Assembly (NCBI RefSeq): GCF_001499995.1
Contig: NZ_LQIU01000075.1
Span: 108,614 to 172,613, forward strand
Source: Mycobacterium sp. IS-1496
GTDB taxonomy: Bacteria; Actinomycetota; Actinomycetes; Mycobacteriales; Mycobacteriaceae
Direction: 5' to 3'
DNA length: 64,000 nt
Shown: piece after piece, positions 17,325-24,986 of the stretch
Layout of the letters: each line of letters starts with the position of its first letter
Numbering within the stretch: position 1 is the first letter of the stretch
Position numbers and translations under genes: made by a program
The notes under the pieces: generated by a model
The model's database searches: none
Told to the model about the DNA's origin: nothing
The model's input: only the letters and a program-made list of their open reading frames with translations

Positions 17325-18353
17325 ATGGACGGCGCACCGGCGCGCAGGAGGGCACTGGTGCTCGGCGCCAGCGGGAACGTGGGCGCCGCGGTGGTCCGGC
17401 ATCTGGTGGCCGACGGCGATGATGTGCGAGTCCTGTTGCGGCGCAGCAGTTCCACCCGAGGAATCGACGGTCTCGAGGTCGACCGACGGTACGGCGACAT
17501 CTTCGACACCGAGGCGGTGACCGCGGCGATGGCCGACCGCGACGTCGTCTTCTACTGCGTGGTGGACACCAGGGCGCACCTGGCCGATCCCGCGCCGCTG
17601 TTCCACACCAATGTGGAGGGTCTGCGCGGGGTACTCGACATCGCCGCGCGGGCGGATCTGAAACGCTTCGTGTTCCTCAGCACCATCGGGACCATCGCCG
17701 TCGGCCCCAACGGGGAGACGGTCGACGAGGACACGCCGTTCAACTGGAGCGGCAAGGGCGGACCGTATATCGAATCCCGCCGCCAGGCCGAGGACCTGGT
17801 GCTGCGCTACGCCCGTGACCGGGGTCTGCCCGCGGTGGTGATGTGCGTGTCCAATCCGTACGGCCCGCCGGACTGGCAGCCCAGACAGGGTGCACTGGTC
17901 GCGCTGGCCGCCTTCGGCAAGATGCCCTGCTACATCCGCGGGGTCGGCGCGGAGGTCGTCGACATCGACGACGCCGCACGCGCGTTGGTGTCTGCCGCCC
18001 AACACGGCCGGGTCGGTGACCGGTACATCGTCTCGGAGCGCTACATGTCCCAGCGTGAGATGCTCACCATCGCCGCGGAGGCGACGGGGTCGGTCCCGCC
18101 GCGGTTCGGCATCCCGATGGCGCTGGTCCACGTCCTCGCCGCACTCGCCGGAATGTCGAACCGGTTGTTCGGCACCGACTTCCCCATCAATCCGGCCTCC
18201 GCGCGGCTGATCGCCCTCACCTCGCCGGCCGACCACGGCAAGGCGACCCGTGACCTCGGATGGCATCCCGGGCCCACCGCCGACGCGATCCGCCGCGCGG
18301 CCCGGTTCTACGTCGAACGCCGGGACCGCGACGAGAAGGTGATCGCGCTGTGA
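17325..18353 (+). CDS. Extended SDR (NAD-dependent epimerase/dehydratase or 3beta-HSD-like)
   Basis: A 342-residue extended SDR. The dinucleotide-binding loop GASGNVG begins about ten residues in, supporting the ATG at 17325; the ATG at 17313 is the alternative. STIGTIAVGP carries the catalytic Ser/Thr strand. The catalytic YxxxK reads YIESR, so the lysine is replaced by arginine. The family includes 3beta-hydroxysteroid dehydrogenases and epimerases, and a cluster rich in steroid-type oxygenases favours a hydroxysteroid-like substrate, but this is inference. The stop overlaps a possible GTG start of the next gene. Confidence 0.82.
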   Translation: MDGAPARRRALVLGASGNVGAAVVRHLVADGDDVRVLLRRSSSTRGIDGLEVDRRYGDIFDTEAVTAAMADRDVVFYCVVDTRAHLADPAPLFHTNVEGLRGVLDIAARADLKRFVFLSTIGTIAVGPNGETVDEDTPFNWSGKGGPYIESRRQAEDLVLRYARDRGLPAVVMCVSNPYGPPDWQPRQGALVALAAFGKMPCYIRGVGAEVVDIDDAARALVSAAQHGRVGDRYIVSERYMSQREMLTIAAEATGSVPPRFGIPMALVHVLAALAGMSNRLFGTDFPINPASARLIALTSPADHGKATRDLGWHPGPTADAIRRAARFYVERRDRDEKVIAL

Positions 18354-18361
18354 GAGGGCCG

Positions 18362-19969
18362 ATGCGGTACGAGGCGCTCGTCGTGGGCGCCGGGTTCTCC
18401 GGCCTCTACGCCCTGCACCGGCTCCGGGAACTCGGCGTGCACACCCGAGTCGTGGAGAAGGCCGACGGCGTCGGCGGCACGTGGCTGTTCAACCGGTATC
18501 CCGGGGCGCGCTGCGACATCGAGAGCATCGAATACTCCTACAGCTTCTCCGAGGACATCCAGCAGGAGTGGGTCTGGACCGAGACCATGCCCGCCCAGCC
18601 GGAGATCGAGGCGTATCTGAACTTCGTCGCCGATCGACTGGACCTGCGCCGCGACATCGACTTCGGCACCGAGATCGTGGCCATGACGTTCGACGAGGAG
18701 GCGGCCGAGTGGTCGCTCGAGACGGCGGACGGTGGCCGGTATGTGGCGCCGTACGTCATCGCCGCCACCGGCATCCTGTCGGTCCCGCTCGAACCCGACA
18801 TCCCCGGTATCGACAGCTTCACCGGCACGTCGCTGTACACCAGCCGCTGGCCCCGCGAGGGCGCCGACCTGGCGGGTGCGAGGGTCGGGGTGATCGGCAC
18901 CGGTTCGACAGGTGTGCAGCTGATCCCGGTGGTCGCCCGCGAAGCCGCGCAGCTCGTCGTCTTCCAACGCTCCCCGGCGTACACACTGCCGTGGCGGGTG
19001 CGACCGTTCGAACCGGGCGAGCTCGATGATCTCAAGGCGCGCTACGGGGAGATCCGCGCCGCGCAGCGGGAACACCCCGTGGGCGCGGCCCGCCTCAGTG
19101 CGTTCTCCGTTCTGCTCGACATGCTGGTCCGGCCGGCGCTGAAGACGGCCGATCCCGAGGAGCGCCGGCGCGCCGTCGACGAACACGGCATCATGGGCGC
19201 GCTCAACTGGGGCGACATCTTCTTCGACATCGAGGCCAACCGGATGGCCGCCGAACTGTACGGCCAGGCGGTGGCCCGGATCGTCCGTGACCCGCAGACA
19301 GCGGCCGCGCTGGTCCCCACGCATCCGTTCGCCTGTAAGCGCCCGATCATCGACCAGGGGTACTACGAGACGTTCAACCGCGACAACGTGGCCCTGGTCG
19401 ACCTGCGCCGCGGCGGCATCCGAGCCGTCACGCCGACGGGCATCGACACCGAGCAGGGGCACCACGAGCTCGACGTGATCGTCTACGCCACCGGTTTCGA
19501 CGCCATGACCGGGGCGCTGAGCCGTATCGACGTCCGTGGCCGCGACGGGATGTCGCTGCGCGACGTGTGGGCCACGGACGGGCCGGTGTCCTACCTCGGA
19601 CTGCAGGTGGCCGGGTTTCCCAACCTGTTCACCGTTCAGGGTCCCGGGAGTCCCAGTGCGGCAACCAACTTCGTGGCCGCCCTCGAACAGCACGTCGACT
19701 GGATCGCGGACTGCCTGCAGTATCTGCGTGCGCGCGGCCATCGCACCATCGAGGCCCTGGCCGGCGCGCAGACGGAGTGGATCGACCACACCACCGCCCT
19801 CGTGGCGCCGACCGTGCTGGTGCACCCGTCGTGCAACTCCTGGTACAACGGCGGCAACGTGCCCGGCAAGAAGCGGATGTACATGGGCTACACCGCGGGA
19901 CTCCCGGAGTACCGCAGGCGCTGCGACGAGATCGCCGCCGCCGGCTACCAAGGGTTCACACTGGCATGA
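18362..19969 (+). CDS. Baeyer-Villiger-type FAD/NADPH monooxygenase
   Basis: A 535-residue class B flavoprotein. Two Rossmann motifs are present, GAGFSG at residue 8 (FAD) and GVIGTGSTG in the middle (NADPH), and the N-terminal signature GVGGTWLFNRYPGARCD is typical of Baeyer-Villiger monooxygenases. The class fingerprint FxGxxxHxxxWP reads FTGTSLYTSRWP, so the conserved histidine is tyrosine. Expected chemistry is insertion of oxygen next to a ketone, giving an ester or lactone, which the following alpha/beta hydrolase could open. The ATG at 18362 is preferred; a GTG at 18350 overlapping the previous stop would add four residues. Confidence 0.88.
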   Translation: MRYEALVVGAGFSGLYALHRLRELGVHTRVVEKADGVGGTWLFNRYPGARCDIESIEYSYSFSEDIQQEWVWTETMPAQPEIEAYLNFVADRLDLRRDIDFGTEIVAMTFDEEAAEWSLETADGGRYVAPYVIAATGILSVPLEPDIPGIDSFTGTSLYTSRWPREGADLAGARVGVIGTGSTGVQLIPVVAREAAQLVVFQRSPAYTLPWRVRPFEPGELDDLKARYGEIRAAQREHPVGAARLSAFSVLLDMLVRPALKTADPEERRRAVDEHGIMGALNWGDIFFDIEANRMAAELYGQAVARIVRDPQTAAALVPTHPFACKRPIIDQGYYETFNRDNVALVDLRRGGIRAVTPTGIDTEQGHHELDVIVYATGFDAMTGALSRIDVRGRDGMSLRDVWATDGPVSYLGLQVAGFPNLFTVQGPGSPSAATNFVAALEQHVDWIADCLQYLRARGHRTIEALAGAQTEWIDHTTALVAPTVLVHPSCNSWYNGGNVPGKKRMYMGYTAGLPEYRRRCDEIAAAGYQGFTLA

Positions 19970-21105
19970 ACGCTCTCGATCATGCCCGGCGGGTGGCGGC
20001 CGACGTCGCGGGCGTGGTGCCCAGAGCCCATGCGGCGCTGAGAGAATCGGATGACTGGTCGCCGTTGTCGATCGGCGGGATCGGCCGGCTCGGCGAGGTG
20101 GTGCTCGACGAGGTGGCGCTCACCGGGATGACGCTCACCGGACCGGGCCCGGCGCTGCCCCGCTCCACGCAGTCGTGCGCGGCGGCGGCCGAGGAGCTGT
20201 CGGCCCTGGGCATGGACCGGGCGCATGCGGACCCCGCACCCCTGCGTGTCCGCACGACCACGCGGCGGCGATTCGGCCCGATCAGGTATGAGCGGGTGAC
20301 CTTCGAGCACGATCCGACCCTTCCCGGTTCGTTGGCCGCCGAGGGGTTCGGCGGGCCGGCGACGGCCGTCGCGCACCTGTGCCGCGCCGGCGACGAGCGG
20401 CGTCCGTGGCTGGTGTGGGTGCACGGCGCAGGCCAGGGTCAGCCGCTCGACCTGGCGTTCTCCCGCGCCCGGCGACTGCAGGAGGAACTGGGGGTCAACG
20501 TCGCCCTGCCGGTGCAGCCGGGTCACGGGTCGCGCCGCACCGCGTGGCCGCCGTACCCGAACATGGACCCCCTGGCCAACGTCGCGGGCATGATGCGGTC
20601 GGTGTCGGAGGTGCGCGCCCTGGTCCGGTGGTTGCTGCCGCAGTCGACGACCCTGGTGGTGTCGGGTGTCTCGATGGGATCACCGGTGGCCGCGCTGGTC
20701 TCGCATCTCGAGGAGTCCGTCGACGCCGTGGCGCTCTACACCCCGATCTTCGGCCTCAACGCGATGATCGCGCATCACCTCGACCGGTGGGGTCCGGCCG
20801 CGCGCGACACCGTCGAACTGCTGCGGTCCGACGCCGTGTCCACGCTCACCTCCGTCGTGGACCTGCTCGCCGCCGAACCGTCACCGCCACCGGAGCACCG
20901 GCTCATCGTCGGCGCGTGGCACGACCGGATGGCGATGCGTGATCCGGCGATCGCCCTGCATGAGCGTTGGGGCGGGGAGCTGTACTGGCACAGGGGAAGT
21001 CACGTCGGGCACATCTTCTCCAGGGGCGTCCAGAAGGCGTCTGAACGGTTCCTGCGCCGGGTCGCCGGCGGGGGCACTTCGGACGAGCCCTCGACGGGGA
21101 GGTGA
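19966..21105 (+). CDS. Alpha/beta hydrolase
   Basis: A 379-residue alpha/beta hydrolase-fold protein. The ATG overlaps the BVMO stop by four bases (ATGA). The nucleophile elbow is SGVSMGSP, an oxyanion-type HGAG stretch lies about 60 residues earlier, and a late His occurs in HRGSHVGHIF. The first 130 residues lack obvious catalytic motifs and may be a lid or substrate domain. Placed directly after a Baeyer-Villiger-type enzyme, its likely job is hydrolysis of the resulting ester or lactone; that is context-based inference. Confidence 0.82.
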   Translation: MNALDHARRVAADVAGVVPRAHAALRESDDWSPLSIGGIGRLGEVVLDEVALTGMTLTGPGPALPRSTQSCAAAAEELSALGMDRAHADPAPLRVRTTTRRRFGPIRYERVTFEHDPTLPGSLAAEGFGGPATAVAHLCRAGDERRPWLVWVHGAGQGQPLDLAFSRARRLQEELGVNVALPVQPGHGSRRTAWPPYPNMDPLANVAGMMRSVSEVRALVRWLLPQSTTLVVSGVSMGSPVAALVSHLEESVDAVALYTPIFGLNAMIAHHLDRWGPAARDTVELLRSDAVSTLTSVVDLLAAEPSPPPEHRLIVGAWHDRMAMRDPAIALHERWGGELYWHRGSHVGHIFSRGVQKASERFLRRVAGGGTSDEPSTGR

Positions 21106-21109
21106 ATCG

Positions 21110-21274
21110 ATGGCCCCGACGACCGTGGAGGTGCCTTCGGGCATCGCCGAGCTCACACCGCAGTGGCTCACCGGGGCGCTGCGGGCGGACCCCACTCTGC
21201 CGGACGCCCCAACCGTGGATGGCAGGATCACCGAGGTCTGGAACTGCGGCTACGAACAAGGGGTCTGGCATTGA
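21110..21274 (+). pseudogene. Truncated APH-type phosphotransferase, N-terminal remnant
   Basis: A 54-codon reading frame with a good Shine-Dalgarno (GGGGAGGTG) that starts four bases after the hydrolase stop. Its segment IAELTPQWLTGALR is like the first helix of mycobacterial aminoglycoside-phosphotransferase-fold proteins, but the frame ends at a TGA before the nucleotide-binding loop. The kinase core and catalytic loop are absent; the next gene begins here instead. I read it as the surviving 5' end of a gene whose body was deleted when the following oxidoreductase came to lie next to it. A genuine small protein cannot be excluded. Confidence 0.6.
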
Positions 21275-21288
21275 GCGAAGACGGCGTG

Positions 21289-22314
21289 ATGGACGAACTC
21301 GGCTACTATCTGCTGGCCGGCGCCGGCGGTGAGGGCCCCGCCACGTTGATGGACGAGGCGCGCCGCGGCGAGGAGCTCGGCTTCGGGACGGCGTTCATCT
21401 CCGAGCGGTGGAACGTCAAGGAGGCGTCATCGCTGGTGGGTGCGGCCTGCGCGGTGACCAGGCGGATGCAGATCGCCACTGCGGCAACGAATCACAACAC
21501 CCGTCACCCGCTCATCACCGGATCGTGGGCGACCACCATGCACCGGCTGTCCGGCGGCCGGTTCACCCTCGGCATCGGCCGCGGGATCGGCGCCATCTAC
21601 GGCGCGTTCGGTATCCCGGCGGTCACCACCGCACAGATGGAGGATTTCGCGCAGGTGATGCGGCGCCTTTGGCAGGGTGAGCTGATCTTCAACCACGACG
21701 GCCCGCTGGGCAAGTACCCGGTGCTGTTCCTCGACCCCGACTTCAAGGAGGACATCAGGCTGGCGATCGTCGCGTTCGGGCCGCAGACGCTGGCGCTGGG
21801 TGGGCGCGCGTTCGACGACGTCATCCTGCACACCTACTTCACGCCGGAGACCCTGCAGCGGTGCGTGAGGACGGTCAAGGAGGCCGCCGAGCAGGCCGGC
21901 CGCGACCCCGCCGGCGTGCGGGTCTGGTCGTGTTTCGCCACAGTCGGCGACCACCTGCCCGAGGAACTGCGTCTGAAGAAGACCGTCGCCCGGCTCGCCA
22001 CCTACCTTCAGGGCTACGGTGATCTGCTGGTGAAGACCAACAACTGGGATCCCGCTGTGCTGCAGCGATTCCGTGACGACGAGGTGGTGAAATCGGTGCC
22101 CGGCGGGATCGATCACAAGGCGACACCCGAGCAGATCGAGCACATCGCGACGCTGATCCCCGACGAGTGGCTGGCGCCCGCCGCCACGGGTTCGGCGCAG
22201 CAGTGCGTGGACCGCATCCGCAAGGAGTTCGACTACGGCGCCGACGCGCTGATCATGCACGGCGCCACCCCGGACGAACTGGCGCCGATCGTCGAGGCCT
22301 ACCGCGCCACCTGA
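21289..22314 (+). CDS. F420-type luciferase-like oxidoreductase (LLM family)
   Basis: A 341-residue luciferase-like TIM-barrel protein. The N-terminus MDELGYYLLAGAGGEGP followed by AFISERWNVKEASSL matches the mycobacterial F420-dependent LLM subfamily modelled as TIGR03857. The ATG at 21289 fits that family; a TTG at 21271 overlapping the remnant's stop (TTGA) and a GTG at 21286 are alternatives. The family uses reduced F420 or flavin to reduce or oxidise carbonyls and enones, so an enone reduction in the pathway is plausible. It ends the SDR-BVMO-hydrolase operon and is followed at once by a long bidirectional hairpin. Confidence 0.85.
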   Translation: MDELGYYLLAGAGGEGPATLMDEARRGEELGFGTAFISERWNVKEASSLVGAACAVTRRMQIATAATNHNTRHPLITGSWATTMHRLSGGRFTLGIGRGIGAIYGAFGIPAVTTAQMEDFAQVMRRLWQGELIFNHDGPLGKYPVLFLDPDFKEDIRLAIVAFGPQTLALGGRAFDDVILHTYFTPETLQRCVRTVKEAAEQAGRDPAGVRVWSCFATVGDHLPEELRLKKTVARLATYLQGYGDLLVKTNNWDPAVLQRFRDDEVVKSVPGGIDHKATPEQIEHIATLIPDEWLAPAATGSAQQCVDRIRKEFDYGADALIMHGATPDELAPIVEAYRAT

Positions 22315-22316
22315 GT

Positions 22317-22365
22317 GATTTCGGCGCGCTTACGTACGATGAGCGTACGTTTGCGCGCCGAAATC
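22317..22365. terminator. Bidirectional hairpin between convergent genes
   Basis: Perfect 13-bp outer arms (GATTTCGGCGCGC at 22317-22329 and its complement at 22353-22365), a TT/TT internal loop, a 7-bp inner stem (ACGTACG) and a five-base loop. It fills the space between the two stop codons, with two bases left on one side and one on the other. There is no long T-run, so it is a mycobacterial-style terminator or mRNA end-protector. Confidence 0.8.
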
Positions 22366-22366
22366 G

Positions 22367-23863
22367 CTAGGGCATGATGACCGTGCGGCTCACCGGTTCG
22401 GCGACCTGCTGACGGCTGAAGATCCCGTGCTGCAGCGCCGTCAACAGCCGCTCACGGGTCTCGACCGGTGAGATCAGCTCGTCGAACCCGAGGTGGCCGG
22501 CCGAGCGGTAACTGGCCTCCAGCTCCATCCGCTTGAGCACCTCGGTGTAGTCCTCGCCGGCGTGCGTCGCCCGGCTCATCGCCGCGGCGCTCATCGCGCC
22601 CATGGTGGCGCCCGGGTACGCGAAGGTCGCCACCTGGTCGTCGAAGCCCAACAGCGACATGACCATCGAGCCGAAACCGAACGCCTTGCGCAGTGTGACA
22701 TGCAATTTGAGCGTCGTCGCGGCGGTCTGCGCGGCGAACATCCGCGCGCCGCTGCGCAACACGCCGCTGCGTTCGGAGCGGCTGCCCGGCAGCATCCCCG
22801 GATTGTCGGCGAGGAACACGATCGGCAGGTGGAACGAATCGGCGACGGTGATGAAATGCGCGGCCTTGTCGGCAGCGTCGGCGTCGATGGAACCGGCCAT
22901 CACCTCTGGCTGGTTAGCCACCACCGCGACGGGGAAGCCGCCCAGATGCGCCAGCGCGCAGATGATCGCGCGCCCGAACCGTGGCTGGACCTCCAACCAG
23001 TCGGGCCGGTCGAAGACCACGTCGAGCACGGTGCGCATGTCGTAGATGTGGCGATTGTCGCGGGAGACGATGTCGAGCAGTTCCGGAGTAGGGCGCGGAT
23101 CGGCGGTGTCGTCGGCGAGTCGGGTCGGGGGATAGGACCACGCGCTGGACGGGAAGTAGGACAGGTACCGACGGATGTCGTCGAGCACTGTCTCGTCGTC
23201 CTCGCCGTAGTTGTGGATGACCCCGCTGGTCAGCGCGACCTCCGGGCCACCCAGGTCCTCCTTCGAGATGTCCTCTCCGGTGGACTCTTTGACCACCGGG
23301 GGACCGGCGGTGAAGATCGCGCCGCCCGCGCTCATGATCGTGAAGTCGCACACCGGGGCCACCAGCGCGCCGTGGCCGGCGGACGGTCCCAGCACCGCCG
23401 CGACCGTGGGCACCTTGCCAGAGCACTGCGCCTGGATGATCAGGTCGGTCGGTGTGCGCCCGTAGTGCTCGCCGCTGGGGCGGAAACCCGCGCCCTCCAA
23501 CAACATCACCAGCGGAATCTTGTTGCGCAGCGCCAACTCCGCGAGCCGGTACCGTTTGGCGTTGCCGCCCGGCCCGATGCTGCCCGCGAGTGTCGTGAAG
23601 TCCTCGGCGCCCACCATGACCGGGACACCGCCGACCCGGCCGGAGCCGGCGACCAGACCGTCGGCCGCGATGTCGCCACCGACGAGTGTGCCGAACTCGC
23701 AGAAGGTATCCGGGTCCAGTAGCCGTGCAATGCGTGCCCTCGCGTCGAGTTTGCCTTTGCCGTGGTGCTTGGCGACCCGCTCCGGCCCGCCCATCCCGTA
23801 GGTGTGCGCCCGGCGACGGTCGAGGTCCTCGAGCGTCTCCCGCCAGTCCTGCGCGTCCGTCAT
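22367..23863 (-). CDS. Acyl-CoA carboxylase carboxyltransferase (AccD/PccB type)
   Basis: A 498-residue carboxyltransferase of the biotin-dependent acyl-CoA carboxylase family. It has the two crotonase-like halves, with GSIGPGGNAKRYR and GPSAGHGALVAPVCDF in the first and VVANQPEVMAGSIDADAADK in the second. It would transfer CO2 from carboxybiotin to an acyl-CoA, or act as a decarboxylase subunit. No biotin carboxylase/carrier gene is in the window, so it must pair with one elsewhere. The ATG at 23863 follows a GAGGGCC purine run. It is divergent from the LLM-P450 operon with a degenerate operator copy between. Confidence 0.87.
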   Translation of the reverse strand: MTDAQDWRETLEDLDRRRAHTYGMGGPERVAKHHGKGKLDARARIARLLDPDTFCEFGTLVGGDIAADGLVAGSGRVGGVPVMVGAEDFTTLAGSIGPGGNAKRYRLAELALRNKIPLVMLLEGAGFRPSGEHYGRTPTDLIIQAQCSGKVPTVAAVLGPSAGHGALVAPVCDFTIMSAGGAIFTAGPPVVKESTGEDISKEDLGGPEVALTSGVIHNYGEDDETVLDDIRRYLSYFPSSAWSYPPTRLADDTADPRPTPELLDIVSRDNRHIYDMRTVLDVVFDRPDWLEVQPRFGRAIICALAHLGGFPVAVVANQPEVMAGSIDADAADKAAHFITVADSFHLPIVFLADNPGMLPGSRSERSGVLRSGARMFAAQTAATTLKLHVTLRKAFGFGSMVMSLLGFDDQVATFAYPGATMGAMSAAAMSRATHAGEDYTEVLKRMELEASYRSAGHLGFDELISPVETRERLLTALQHGIFSRQQVAEPVSRTVIMP

Positions 23864-23893
23864 CCGTCGGCCCTCATTCACGATCGTTGACCT

Positions 23894-23912
23894 TACTGAA
23901 TTGCTTACTGTA
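23894..23912. promoter_or_regulatory. Operator site E, degenerate copy
   Basis: TACTGAAT-TGC-TTACTGTA keeps the 8-3-8 layout, with two changes from the consensus in the left arm and one in the right. It lies between the divergent carboxyltransferase and LLM genes. Confidence 0.55.
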
Positions 23913-23924
23913 GCGTCCTCTCCC

Positions 23925-24986
23925 ATGGGTGACGGTGCAGTGCCCGGCCTCAAGGTGGACCGAGGCATCCCCAGCCGACTCGACCGCGTCACCGAGGTGG
24001 CCACCGCGCTGGAAGACCAGGGCTACGACGGCTGCTGGACCGGCGAGATCAATCACGACCCGTTCCTTCCGCTGCTGCTCGCGGCCGAGCACACCACCAG
24101 GCTCGAGATCGGCACCAGCATCGCGGTGGCGTTCGCCCGAAACCCGATGACGGTGGCTAACATCGGGTGGGATCTGCAGGCCTATTCGAGCGGGCGTTTC
24201 ATCCTCGGTCTGGGCACCCAGATCCAGCCGCACATCGAGAAGCGGTTCTCGATGCCGTGGAGCCATCCGGTGCGTCGGATGCGCGAATTCGTCGCCGCGC
24301 TGCGGGAGATCTGGTCGTGTTGGCACGACGGCACCCCGTTGCGGTTCGACGGCGAGTTCTACACCCACAAGATCATGACGCCGATGTTCGTGCCCGAACC
24401 GCATCCGTACGGCGTCCCGAAGATCTTCATCGCCGCCGTCGGCGAGGCGATGACGCGGATGTGCGGTGAGGTCGCCGACGGTCTGCTGGCGCACGCCTTC
24501 ACCACCAAGCGCTACCTCGACGAGGTCACCACCCCGGCGTTGTCGGAGGGGATGGCGCGCGCGGGCCGGCGGCGCAGCGACTTCCAGGTGTCGTGTCCGG
24601 TGTTCGTCGTGACGGGGAAGACCGCCGAGGACGTCCGCGCGGCGAGCGTCGGGACCCGCAAACAGTTGGCGTTCTACGGGTCTACACCCGCCTATCGCAG
24701 GGTGCTCGACCTGCACGGGTGGGGCGATCTGCACACCGAACTGCACCGGCTGTCCCGACAGGGCGAATGGGACGCCATGGGGGCGCTGATCGACGACGAC
24801 GTGTTGGACGCGTTCGCCGTCGTCGCGCCGCTGGACACCGTCGCCGCCAGGCTGCGTGACCGCTGCGACGGGGTGATCGACCGTGTGCTGCCCGCGTTTC
24901 CGGCCGGCGTGCCCGACGCCACCGTCACCGCTGTACTGCACGAGTTGCGCGGCCTCACGGCCGCCGCAGGGAGGAGCAACGCATGA
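23925..24986 (+). CDS. F420-type luciferase-like oxidoreductase (LLM family)
   Basis: A 353-residue LLM-family protein resembling the TIGR03617 group of mycobacterial F420-dependent enzymes: DQGYDGCWTGEINHDPFLPL near residue 30, RFILGLGTQIQPHIEKRFSM in the middle, and late PKIFIAAVGEAM. It is only distantly related to the LLM protein at 21289, so the two are probably not a recent duplication. The ATG at 23925 lies 14 bases after operator E, implying a very short leader. The stop overlaps the P450 ATG by four bases, making a two-gene operon. Cofactor and substrate are inferred from family only. Confidence 0.85.
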   Translation: MGDGAVPGLKVDRGIPSRLDRVTEVATALEDQGYDGCWTGEINHDPFLPLLLAAEHTTRLEIGTSIAVAFARNPMTVANIGWDLQAYSSGRFILGLGTQIQPHIEKRFSMPWSHPVRRMREFVAALREIWSCWHDGTPLRFDGEFYTHKIMTPMFVPEPHPYGVPKIFIAAVGEAMTRMCGEVADGLLAHAFTTKRYLDEVTTPALSEGMARAGRRRSDFQVSCPVFVVTGKTAEDVRAASVGTRKQLAFYGSTPAYRRVLDLHGWGDLHTELHRLSRQGEWDAMGALIDDDVLDAFAVVAPLDTVAARLRDRCDGVIDRVLPAFPAGVPDATVTAVLHELRGLTAAAGRSNA

